A stretch of DNA of 64,000 nucleotides. It comes from Bradyrhizobium sp. LTSP849 (GTDB lineage Bacteria > Pseudomonadota > Alphaproteobacteria > Rhizobiales > Xanthobacteraceae). Where the stretch lies: the NCBI RefSeq assembly GCF_000938255.1, contig NZ_JYMR01000038.1:62001-126000 (forward strand), in the 5' to 3' direction. Within the stretch, counting starts at the first letter, position 1; the number at the start of each line of letters is the position of its first letter. The notes under the pieces were generated by a model. It was given only the letters and a program-made list of their open reading frames with translations. It searched no databases and had not been told where the DNA came from. This document shows positions 26,028 to 33,574 of this stretch, piece after piece. The translations under genes and the position numbers were made by a program.

Positions 26028-26944
26028 CGACGGTTGGCCGGAAACAGCCCCTCCGGCCGCACCACCAGCACGATCGCCATCAACAGATAGATCAGCATGG
26101 ACGACAGCGCGGGCGCGGCGGTGGAAGCTGCGGCGCCGCTCAGCACCTGCCGCAGCAAATTGGGCAGGAAGGCGCGGCCGAGCGTGTCGATCATGCCGAC
26201 GAAGATCGCGGCGAGGAAGGCGCCGCGGATCGAGCCGATGCCGCCGATCACGATGATGACGAAGGCGAGGATCAGGATGTTCTCGCCCATGCCGATCTGT
26301 ACAGTGAGGATCGGCGCCTGCATCAACCCGGCAAGGCCGGCGAGCGCGGCACCGAGGCCGAACACCAGCGTGTAGAGCAGCTTGATGTTGATTCCGAGCG
26401 CCCCGATCATCTCGCGGTTGGAGGCGCCGGCCCGGATCAGCATACCGATGCGGGTGCGCATCACGCCGAGGTAAAGCAGCAGCGCCACCAGCAGCGCCAC
26501 CACGATGATGGCGAGGCGATAGGCGGGGTAGTGAATGCCGGGCAGGATCGGCACCGGCACCGTGAGCCAGGCCGGCAGCGGCAGCGCCAGGCCCGCAGGA
26601 CCCCAGATCAGCCGCACGGCTTCATTGAAGAACAGGATCAGGCCGAAGGTCGCGAGCACGTGGTCGAGATGGTCGCGGCCGTAGAGGTGCCGCAGTGCGC
26701 TCATCTCGAGCACGATGCCGAGCACCAGCGTCGCGCCGAGCGCCAGCAGCGAACCGAGCAGGAAGCTGCCGGTCCAGGCTGCGAAGGTCGCGGCGAAATA
26801 GGCGCCCATCATGTAGAGCGAGCCGTGCGCGAGGTTGACGAGATCCATGATCCCGAACACCAGCGTCAGGCCGGCGGCGAGCAGGAACAGAAGCAGGCCG
26901 AACTGCAATCCGTTCAAGAACTGTTCGACGACGAGCAGCATCAA
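26024..26944 (-). CDS. livH: Branched-chain-type ABC transporter permease LivH
   Basis: Permease of 306 residues, first gene of the livHMGF operon. Typical LivH segments are LNGLQFGLLLFLLAAGLTLVFGIMDLVNLAHG and FVIIVIGGIGSIRGAFLAAIFVG. The operon starts without a periplasmic binding protein, so one must be supplied from elsewhere; orphan candidates lie at 38.1 and 41.0 kb. A TGCA-N6-TGCA site lies 141 bp upstream. Confidence 0.92.
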   Translation of the reverse strand: MMLLVVEQFLNGLQFGLLLFLLAAGLTLVFGIMDLVNLAHGSLYMMGAYFAATFAAWTGSFLLGSLLALGATLVLGIVLEMSALRHLYGRDHLDHVLATFGLILFFNEAVRLIWGPAGLALPLPAWLTVPVPILPGIHYPAYRLAIIVVALLVALLLYLGVMRTRIGMLIRAGASNREMIGALGINIKLLYTLVFGLGAALAGLAGLMQAPILTVQIGMGENILILAFVIIVIGGIGSIRGAFLAAIFVGMIDTLGRAFLPNLLRQVLSGAAASTAAPALSSMLIYLLMAIVLVVRPEGLFPANRR

Positions 26945-27249
26945 AACTCTTTCAGGCGCACGCGGAATCGCGCCGATGTTCGAACACAGTCGCCATCAGT
27001 GAAAGAGCTCCCCCTGCCTGTTCAAGGCCGAAAAATGGGTAAAGGCAGTATCGTTCCGAGGCAAGAGCGATTCCGCGCCAGACATGCACTTTGTTGCATC
27101 CCAGCGCTTGCGGTCGACCCCGCCCTCTCTGCGCCCTTGCAAGAAGGCTGCCGCGCGGGATGGGTCAACCTGCCGCACCTAAACGATCACCCTCCCCCCG
27201 TTGCCGGGGAAAGGGTGCAGACTTCTTCGGAATGAAATGAAGGGTACGT
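26945..27249. promoter_or_regulatory. Upstream region of the liv operon
   Basis: A 305-base gap between livH and the small gene downstream of bjaI. It holds the BoxR-like site at 27085-27098. No gene was recognised. A GC-rich stretch near 27190-27220 (CCCTCCCCCCGTTGCCGGGGAAAGGG) could form a hairpin ending the bjaRI transcript. Confidence 0.5.
27085..27098. promoter_or_regulatory. BoxR/BzdR-type operator upstream of the liv operon
   Basis: TGCACTTTGTTGCA is a perfect TGCA-N6-TGCA. The 18 bases around it (27082-27099) differ by one base from the boxC operator 2 region. It lies 141 bp upstream of livH on the side from which livHMGF is read. Confidence 0.65.
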
Positions 27250-27468
27250 CTAGTGCGACGTCACCTGGTGGGGAAGATCATCGGGCTCGCCGAGCTCGGT
27301 GTTTGCCGTCGAGGCCTCCAGCGCTGCCATCCGGAACAGATAGGCAAGCGTTGCCAGTCCGGTGTCTTCCGCCATCTGCGCAAGCTCAAGCGCCATGTCG
27401 GACATGTAGCCGAGATTCTCGTCCTTGGTTTGCGCCATGATCTGGCCGTCCCGCATCATGTTCGACAT
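27250..27468 (-). CDS. Small protein translationally coupled to bjaI
   Basis: Protein of 72 residues, starting MSNMMRDGQIMAQ, with a predicted helical middle (YMSDMALELAQMAEDTGLATL) and an acidic, polar tail. Its ATG at 27468 lies one base after the bjaI stop (TGAGATG), so it is almost surely translated with the AHL synthase. No domain was recognised. The helical, Met/Leu-rich character could suit a protein-protein partner. A longer frame from 27558 would overlap the bjaI coding region in another frame and was rejected. Confidence 0.72.
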   Translation of the reverse strand: MSNMMRDGQIMAQTKDENLGYMSDMALELAQMAEDTGLATLAYLFRMAALEASTANTELGEPDDLPHQVTSH

Positions 27469-27469
27469 C

Positions 27470-28129
27470 TCATGCGCTCTTTCGTTGGGCGGCGGAAAGG
27501 CCGCAGAGGTTGGCAAGGGCGATACAGTCGAGACGCGGTCCGTCCTGCTGGATGACATTCTTCATCCCGATGCGGTCGCGCACGATCTCGAGCGACTCCT
27601 GACGGACCTCGATGGTTGCGGCCATCGTCCAGGAGTCCTGGATCAGCGCAGGCAATCCCAGCGGCGTGACGACGAAGCCGATCTCCTGGAAGCGCGGCAG
27701 CCACCATGTCTCCATCACGAGGCAAAGGCGCTCGATACCTTGATCGAGACAGAACTCCTGCGCCGCCGCCATCAGTTGCAGGTTGAACGCGCCGTCGCGA
27801 CGCTCGCGCGACACGAAGAAGCGCGACCACTCCCAGATCAGCGGATCGACGGGGCAGCCCCGTACCGCGGCAAGGTGGGGGAAGACCTCGCTCATCATCG
27901 TCGGCTTGGTGGTTGGATACAGGCGGTAGCCACCAAGCACGCGGCGGTTTTCGAGCGCCAGCAGGTAGATCGCGTCCTCATTGTCGTAGACGTCAATCTC
28001 GCGGCCGTCGGGCTTGCGCAGCGCCTCCCATTTCCGCTCTTCGACGAAAATCTCGTGACGCATCCGGAAATGTTGCTCGATGACGTCTTCGTAGAGATGC
28101 CGGTTAGCGGCAGAAATGACATGAATCAT
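27470..28129 (-). CDS. bjaI: Acyl-homoserine lactone synthase BjaI (isovaleryl-HSL type)
   Basis: LuxI-family synthase of 219 residues. Conserved residues lie in RHEIFVEERKW (24-34), the acidic EIDVYDNEDA (44-53), GGYRLYPT and WEWSRFF (Glu100, Arg103). In Bradyrhizobium BjaI makes isovaleryl-homoserine lactone from isovaleryl-CoA rather than acyl-ACP. The ATG at 28129 is supported by GGGGGA 5 nt upstream; an earlier ATG (28141) has none. A 22-bp palindrome 55 bp upstream is the presumed BjaR1 box. bjaR1 lies directly upstream and a small coupled gene directly downstream. Confidence 0.93.
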   Translation of the reverse strand: MIHVISAANRHLYEDVIEQHFRMRHEIFVEERKWEALRKPDGREIDVYDNEDAIYLLALENRRVLGGYRLYPTTKPTMMSEVFPHLAAVRGCPVDPLIWEWSRFFVSRERRDGAFNLQLMAAAQEFCLDQGIERLCLVMETWWLPRFQEIGFVVTPLGLPALIQDSWTMAATIEVRQESLEIVRDRIGMKNVIQQDGPRLDCIALANLCGLSAAQRKSA

Positions 28130-28183
28130 GAATTCCCCCATGGCTTGAAATGGGGGCAGCCTCAGCGAAAAAGGCCAAACCGA

Positions 28184-28205
28184 CTATTGGGAAATTTCCC
28201 AATAG
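28184..28205. promoter_or_regulatory. lux-type box (BjaR1 operator) in front of bjaI
   Basis: Perfect 22-bp palindrome with half-site CTATTGGGAAA and its exact complement, located between the bjaR1 stop (28215) and the bjaI start (28129). Position and symmetry are those of a LuxR-type activator site. Confidence 0.8.
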
Positions 28206-28214
28206 GCGATGATT

Positions 28215-28943
28215 TCAGGGATTGATGATTCTTTGGCGGATCGCGATCGCGACCGCATGCGTCCGGTTGACGGCACCAAGCTTGCGCGCGGCGGTTGCGA
28301 GATGCTCTTCCGCGGTGCGCTGCGTGATGTTCAATATCTCGCCGATCTCCCAGGCGGACTTGCCTTGCGACGCCCAGGCGATCACCTCGCGCTCGCGCGG
28401 GGTGAGGCGTGCCAACGGATGCGGGGCCGGAGCGAGCAGACGGCGGATGTGGTCGAAGCCGTACATCGCGATCAGGTGCAGTGCCGGCTTGCTGCGGGCA
28501 TTGAGATCGAGATGGACGCCACCGAGCGAGACGCCGGCCTCATAGCCGGTCAAGCCGTGGATCGGCACGACGAAACCGCGCGACATGCGGAAATCGGCAG
28601 CGCGCCGCATCACCTCGACCGCACCCGGCTCGAGCTCTGCGTCGTAAGGCGCCTCCGACCATTCGAACGGATTTACCGTGTGCCGGCACTTGCGGATCAC
28701 GGGATCGACGCGGTCGTAGCTCTTTTCGGTATAGAGGTTGAACCACTCGGCCGGCCACTTCTTGGCCAGCACCATCTGGGAAAAGCGTTGATCGGGATTC
28801 GGCAGGCCCGTCACGATGATATGCTCGAAGCCGTAACGGCCGAACGTCATCGCAAGCGCATCCATCGCGTCCGGAACCTTGCCATAGGCTCCGAGCCCTT
28901 CGATGAAGTCCAGCGCTTCCCGGCCATAATCGACGGCGGACAT
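28215..28943 (-). CDS. bjaR1: LuxR-family quorum-sensing regulator BjaR1
   Basis: Regulator of 242 residues. An N-terminal autoinducer-binding domain covers about 15-165, with the conserved WPAEWFNLYTEKSYDRVDPV (Trp, Tyr, Asp of the ligand pocket). The C-terminal LuxR helix-turn-helix is LTPREREVIAWASQGKSAWEIGEIL. It is predicted to bind isovaleryl-HSL and activate bjaI through the palindrome between the genes. AGGGA lies 8 nt before the ATG at 28943; upstream residues of the longer frame are not family-like. Confidence 0.92.
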   Translation of the reverse strand: MSAVDYGREALDFIEGLGAYGKVPDAMDALAMTFGRYGFEHIIVTGLPNPDQRFSQMVLAKKWPAEWFNLYTEKSYDRVDPVIRKCRHTVNPFEWSEAPYDAELEPGAVEVMRRAADFRMSRGFVVPIHGLTGYEAGVSLGGVHLDLNARSKPALHLIAMYGFDHIRRLLAPAPHPLARLTPREREVIAWASQGKSAWEIGEILNITQRTAEEHLATAARKLGAVNRTHAVAIAIRQRIINP

Positions 28944-29111
28944 CGGTGCGTTCCCTGCCCCTCGCCGTTCCGTATAGCACGTCTTTGGGGGCTGCCTCAA
29001 TTCACCCGCTTCGGTATTTTCCCGGTGTGCCGCTGGCTCCGCAGATTCAATCTACTTGTGGAGGAAGTGACGTCAAGTTACACCTAAGGCGTCTAGAGCG
29101 GGAAAGCCACG

Positions 29112-29288
29112 ATGGAAGACGAGAACATCGCCCTCAACAGCGTGCTCGGCCTGGAATTGAATCGCGTGTTTTTCGCCGTCCGCGATACGGCAAACAAGCA
29201 GAAGATCATCGAGTTCGCGCGCGACGTGCTGCAAGGCGAGCGCGAGGAGCAGCCGGGCAGCGTGTCTCCGGATGGACCGGCGAGCTAG
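29112..29288 (+). CDS. Possible 58-residue small protein
   Basis: ATG 29112 to TAG 29288. The product begins MEDENIALNSVLGLELNRVFF and continues with a helical, charged stretch (DTANKQKIIEFARDVLQGE) and a Gly/Pro/Ser tail. A GGGAAAG-like site precedes the start. Composition (balanced charge, helix-forming) looks like a real small protein. It sits between bjaR1 (divergent) and a LysR gene. No family recognised. Confidence 0.5.
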   Translation: MEDENIALNSVLGLELNRVFFAVRDTANKQKIIEFARDVLQGEREEQPGSVSPDGPAS

Positions 29289-29499
29289 AACGCAGTCGCA
29301 GCAAACACAACGCCGCGCTCAGGCGCCGTTATCTCTCCTGAACACGGTCTCTCCTGAACGCGCCGCTTTGGCCAATACAGTCCGCCCGCGAAGTCAGGTT
29401 TCCGTCTCCCGTTCACATCAACAGGCATTTGCCGCTGGATGACCGCGCGCTGCTCGTGAGATGATCGCTGCCACGATCGTCTTTCGGGAAGTTCAGCAC

Positions 29500-30438
29500 A
29501 TGATGACGCTGCGCCAGGTTGAAGTGATCCGTGCCGTGATGGTGACGGGCACCATTGGCGGCGCGGCGAAACTCTTGAACGTGTCGGCGCCGGGCATCAG
29601 CCGCCTGGTCAAATACACCGAACGCTCGCTCGGCATCCGCTTCTTCCAGCGTCAGAACGGACGCTACTTCCCGACGCCGGAAGCCGAGAACATTTTTGAG
29701 CAGATCAACGGCGTCTACAAGAAGGTCGACGACCTCTCCGAGATCATATCCAAGATCGGCCGCGGCGGTCTCTCGGAACTGCGCATCGGTTCGGTGCCCA
29801 GCATCTCGCAGGTGATGGTGCCGCGCGCGATCGAGCGCGTCCGCCGCCGCTATCCGGATCTCGGCATCGACATCAACATCCTCAAGCTCGAGGAGGCCAT
29901 CGACTATCTCCTGCTCGGCCGCGGCGAGTGCGTGGCGATGAGCTACCGGTTAGAGCATTCCGGGCTCGACTTCATGCCGCTCGCTTCGGGCGAGCTGTAT
30001 TGCATCGTGCCGCCCGGCCACGAGCTCGCCGGCCGCAAGCAGGTCTCGGCCGCCGAGATCACGCGCTATCCGCTGATCGGCATCGATCCCAACGACCCCT
30101 ACGGCCGGATCATGGCCGAGATCTTTGCGCGCCACCGGCTCGACTACAACATCACCATCCGCGCCCGCTTCGGCACCACGGTCTGCGCGCTGGTGAAGGC
30201 CGGCCTCGGCATCGCCATCATCGACCAATTCACGGTGGCCCATGGCGGCTACCCCGGGATCGAGCTGTTGAAGATCACCGAGCCGACCCGGTTCGACACC
30301 TACATTGCGGTCAAGCGCGGCGCGCCATTGTCGCTCCATGTCGAGTATTTCATCGAATCCCTGCGCGCCGAGATGCGCGCGGTCGAGCCGTCCCGCGGCA
30401 ACGGCAAGGCCGTCTCAGGACGCGGACGCAAGAAATAA
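29500..30438 (+). CDS. LysR-family regulator of the quinate/shikimate operon
   Basis: LysR regulator of 312 residues. The N-terminal winged helix is LRQVEVIRAVMVTGTIGGAAKLLNVSAPGISRLVKYTE. The C-terminal periplasmic-binding-like effector domain starts near residue 90 (LRIGSVPSISQVMVP). The ATG at 29500 follows GGGAAG; upstream frame residues are not family-like. It precedes the shikimate-dehydrogenase/ABC/dehydratase operon on the same strand, with a direct repeat in between that may be its binding site. The effector could be a quinate or shikimate pathway acid (inference). Confidence 0.88.
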   Translation: MMTLRQVEVIRAVMVTGTIGGAAKLLNVSAPGISRLVKYTERSLGIRFFQRQNGRYFPTPEAENIFEQINGVYKKVDDLSEIISKIGRGGLSELRIGSVPSISQVMVPRAIERVRRRYPDLGIDINILKLEEAIDYLLLGRGECVAMSYRLEHSGLDFMPLASGELYCIVPPGHELAGRKQVSAAEITRYPLIGIDPNDPYGRIMAEIFARHRLDYNITIRARFGTTVCALVKAGLGIAIIDQFTVAHGGYPGIELLKITEPTRFDTYIAVKRGAPLSLHVEYFIESLRAEMRAVEPSRGNGKAVSGRGRKK

Positions 30439-30443
30439 CATTA

Positions 30444-30480
30444 TGTTAGGTTTACCAGATAAATGGATAATTGTGTTAGG
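30444..30480 (+). promoter_or_regulatory. Direct repeat, candidate LysR site in front of the quinate operon
   Basis: TGTTAGG occurs at 30444-30450 and 30474-30480, 30 bp apart (about three helical turns), in an A/T-rich stretch unlike the flanking genes. The quinate operon starts 100 bp downstream. Confidence 0.4.
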
Positions 30481-30582
30481 CGGGGGAAAGACTATCGTCC
30501 CACTTCGAAAACCCCTTGGAATTGCGCGAATTTCGCGGCTAATGGCCGGAAATCAGTGCACTTCACCAGGCGATAGTGGATC

Positions 30583-31461
30583 ATGTCAAAGCGCGGACCT
30601 GCCGCATCCCAGAAGCTCCTGACCGGCCTGATCGGCGCGCCGATCGCGCATTCCGCCTCCCCCGCCATGCATGAGCGTGCCGCTGAGGCCCTTGGCTTGC
30701 GCGGTCACTACCAGCTTATCGAGGTCGCCGGTGCTGACGCGGCCGGGCTCGGCATGATGCTGGAGGGCGTGCGGCGATTAGGCTTTGCCGGCGTCAACGT
30801 CACCTTTCCCTACAAGGAAGCGGTGGTCCCTCTGCTCGACGAGCTGGCGCCAGCTGCGGCCGCTATGGGGGCGGTCAACACCGTCGTCGTCAAGGACGGT
30901 CGCCTGATTGGCCACAACACCGACACGACGGGCTTTGCGCACGCCGTCACGCCGCTGCTGGCGCCCACCGGAAATGCGGTTGCCGTGATCGGCACCGGCG
31001 GCGTCGGCAAGGCGATCGCCTTTGCGCTGGCGAGCCTGAAGGTGGCCGACATCCGCATCTTCGACAGTGAACCGGTGCGGGCCGAAAGACTCGCCGCGCT
31101 GCTCGCCAAACAGGGTGGCGCCAGGGTGGCCACGAGCGTCGAGGACGCGCTCGACGGTGCAACCGGCCTCGTCAACGGCACGCCGGTCGGCATGCTCCCG
31201 AACCGGGAAACGCCGGTCGCGCCGGCGCTGCTGCGTGAAAACCTGTGGGTTGCGGACGCCGTCTACTCGCCGCTGATCACGCCGCTGCTGGCGGCCGCCC
31301 AAGCCAAGGGCGCACGGATCATGACCGGGCGCGAGCTTGCAATCTACCAGGCCGCAGACGCCTTCGAACTGTTCACGGGCCTTGCCCCATCGACGGAAGT
31401 CATGGGAGAGGCATTCGACGAGGTGATGGCGGCACGAAGCGCAGCCTATCACGCAGCGTAA
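30583..31461 (+). CDS. Shikimate/quinate dehydrogenase (AroE-like, catabolic)
   Basis: Shikimate dehydrogenase family protein of 292 residues. The substrate-binding motif is IGAPIAHSASPAMH, catalytic Lys is in NVTFPYKEAV, GHNTDTTGF follows, and the nucleotide-binding loop is GTGGVGKAI. It would oxidise quinate or shikimate to the 3-dehydro acid. Position ahead of an ABC transporter and dehydroshikimate dehydratase argues for a catabolic rather than aromatic-biosynthetic role. The biosynthetic aroE is normally elsewhere in the genome. Confidence 0.87.
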   Translation: MSKRGPAASQKLLTGLIGAPIAHSASPAMHERAAEALGLRGHYQLIEVAGADAAGLGMMLEGVRRLGFAGVNVTFPYKEAVVPLLDELAPAAAAMGAVNTVVVKDGRLIGHNTDTTGFAHAVTPLLAPTGNAVAVIGTGGVGKAIAFALASLKVADIRIFDSEPVRAERLAALLAKQGGARVATSVEDALDGATGLVNGTPVGMLPNRETPVAPALLRENLWVADAVYSPLITPLLAAAQAKGARIMTGRELAIYQAADAFELFTGLAPSTEVMGEAFDEVMAARSAAYHAA

Positions 31462-31522
31462 CGGAAGCGGCCGGACACAAGGCCGCGGGCACGATCAAAG
31501 TCAATAAATGGGAGGAGAGACC

Positions 31523-32653
31523 ATGAAATCCACACTACTGGCAGGCGCATTGCTTGCCTTCGCCGCGGCAACAAGCGCACACGCGCAGGCGATCAAGCTC
31601 GCCGACGTCGCCGAATTATCAGGGGGCGGCGCCACCGTCGGCACCAACTGGAAGAACGGCATCGACCTCGCGATCGAGGAGATCAACGCCAAGGGCGGCG
31701 TGCTCGGCCGCAAGTTCGAAGTCACCCACGCCGACTCGCAGTCCAACCCGGGCGTCGCGCGCGCGCAGGTGCAGAAGGCGCTCGACGCCGAGCCCTATGT
31801 GCTGCTCGGGCCCGGCTATTCCGGCTCGGTGAAGGTCACCGCGCCGCTCGCGGCCGAAGCCGGCATCGCACAGATCATGGGTGGCGAAGCCGCCGAACTG
31901 ACGCAAGCCGGAAACAAATTCCTGTTCCGCACTTCGTTCGGCCAGCAATCCTCGATGCCGAAAGTGGCAAAGTACATCCACGACGAGATGAAGGCGAAGT
32001 CGGTCGCGGTGGTCTGGGTCAACAACGACTTTGGCCGCGGCGGACGCGACGTCGTGGTCAAGGAGCTCGACCGGCTCGGCTCCAAGGTGGTCGCCGACCT
32101 CTCCACTGAAGCGGGCCAGGCCGATTTCGCCGCCGATGTCGGCAAGATCAAGGCCGCCAATCCCGATGCCGTCTTCGTCTATCTCAACGAAGAAGAGAGC
32201 GCGCGAATCCTGAAGGAGCTGAAGCGCCAGGGCGTCACCGCGCCGCTGATGGGCGAGACCACGCTGATCGGCCAGAAGGTGATCGAGCTCGCGGGCGACG
32301 CCGCCAACGGCGCGCGCGGCCATGTCGGCCTCACCACCGACGCGCCGGTCGACCTGATCAAGGCGTTCCGCGACAAGTTTGCCAAGAAGTACAACTACGT
32401 GCCGGACCATAACGGCCTGAAGGGCTACCTCGCCGTCTACATGGTGAAAGCCACCACCGAGAAGATGGGCAAGGTCGATTCCAAGGCATTCGCCGACGCG
32501 CTGCACGGCCTGACCATCAAGGCAGCGGATGAGCCGGGCATCTTGATGGACGTCACCTTCAGCGACACCGGCGACATCGATCGCCAGAGTTTTCTGGTCG
32601 AAGTGGTCGAAGGTAAGCAGGTGGTGAAGCAGGTGCTGCCGAAGGTGCAGTGA
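31523..32653 (+). CDS. ABC transporter substrate-binding protein of the quinate/shikimate operon
   Basis: Leu/Ile/Val-type periplasmic-binding protein of 376 residues with a signal peptide (ending AHAQA). The mature protein begins IKLADVAELSGGGATVGTNWKNGIDLA and shows EEINAKGGVLGRKFEV. GGGAGGAGAG lies just before the ATG at 31523. It is followed by livHMGF-type genes and quiC. The operon context suggests quinate, shikimate or a related hydroxy-acid as ligand, not amino acids. Confidence 0.87.
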   Translation: MKSTLLAGALLAFAAATSAHAQAIKLADVAELSGGGATVGTNWKNGIDLAIEEINAKGGVLGRKFEVTHADSQSNPGVARAQVQKALDAEPYVLLGPGYSGSVKVTAPLAAEAGIAQIMGGEAAELTQAGNKFLFRTSFGQQSSMPKVAKYIHDEMKAKSVAVVWVNNDFGRGGRDVVVKELDRLGSKVVADLSTEAGQADFAADVGKIKAANPDAVFVYLNEEESARILKELKRQGVTAPLMGETTLIGQKVIELAGDAANGARGHVGLTTDAPVDLIKAFRDKFAKKYNYVPDHNGLKGYLAVYMVKATTEKMGKVDSKAFADALHGLTIKAADEPGILMDVTFSDTGDIDRQSFLVEVVEGKQVVKQVLPKVQ

Positions 32654-32662
32654 GGGGCTTCG

Positions 32663-32686
32663 CCTCTCCCCGCACACGGGGAGAGG
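32663..32686 (+). other. Intra-operon hairpin after the binding-protein gene
   Basis: CCTCTCCCC and GGGGAGAGG form a 9-bp stem with a 6-base loop between the binding-protein stop and the livH start. In such operons a hairpin here commonly keeps binding-protein mRNA more abundant. The sequence also resembles ends of the family F repeats. Confidence 0.6.
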
Positions 32687-32698
32687 AAAGAGGGGAAA

Positions 32699-33574
32699 AT
32701 GTCCAATCTGTTGGATCTTCTGGTCGCGGGACTTGCCACTGGCGCGATCTATGCGCTGGTCGCGGTCGGCTTCACGCTGCTGTGGCAGACCTCGCAGACC
32801 ATCAATTTTGCGCAAGGCGAGTTCGTGATGCTGCCGGCGTTTCTGATGCTGGCAGCGATGCATGCCGGCGCGCCGTTCTGGCTCGCGATCATTCTCGGCA
32901 TTTTGCTCTCGATGATCCTGCTCGGCCTCGCCTTCAAGATGCTGCTGGTCGATCCGATGATGCGCCATGGTGTGCTGCCGCTGGCGATCGCAACGATGGC
33001 GCTCGCCATCGGCATCAAGGAAGCCGTGAAGCAGTTCTTCAGCGCCGAAGCCTCGCCTTTCCCCTCAATCGTGCCGACCGGCGACATCTCGATCCTCGGC
33101 CATATTGTCTCGCTGCAAAGCATCAGCGTGCTCGCCCTCGCCATCCTCGCCGTGCTCGGTCTGACCACGCTGCTGAACCGCACCTCGCTCGGCCACCAGA
33201 TGCAGGCAGCGGCGCAAAACCCGACGGTTGCGCGCATCATCGGCGTGCCGGTCGAGCGGATGATCTTGCTGACCTTCCTGATCAACGCCTTCCTGGTGGC
33301 GCTGGCCTCACTGCTGATCACGCCGATCTATCTGGCAAAATTCTCCTCCGGCGAGGTGCTGGGCCAGGCCGCTTTCATCGCGGCGATCGTCGGTGGCTTC
33401 AACCAGGTGCGCGGCGCAATCGCCGGCGGCCTGCTGATCGGCGTACTTGATAATCTCGCGGCATCCTACGTCTCGACGCAGTATCGCGCGGCGGTGCCGC
33501 TGATCTTCCTGATCCTCGTCATCCTGTTCCGGCCGCAGGGCCTGCTCGGCCGCGCCGAGGAGCGCACGGTATGA
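32699..33574 (+). CDS. livH: Branched-chain-type ABC permease LivH (quinate operon)
   Basis: Permease of 291 residues with about eight hydrophobic helices. LivH landmarks are AVGFTLLWQTSQTINFAQGEFVML near the N-terminus and AAIVGGFNQVRGAIAGGLLIG near the C-terminus. GAGGGGAAA precedes the ATG. It overlaps livM by four bases. Confidence 0.9.
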   Translation: MSNLLDLLVAGLATGAIYALVAVGFTLLWQTSQTINFAQGEFVMLPAFLMLAAMHAGAPFWLAIILGILLSMILLGLAFKMLLVDPMMRHGVLPLAIATMALAIGIKEAVKQFFSAEASPFPSIVPTGDISILGHIVSLQSISVLALAILAVLGLTTLLNRTSLGHQMQAAAQNPTVARIIGVPVERMILLTFLINAFLVALASLLITPIYLAKFSSGEVLGQAAFIAAIVGGFNQVRGAIAGGLLIGVLDNLAASYVSTQYRAAVPLIFLILVILFRPQGLLGRAEERTV

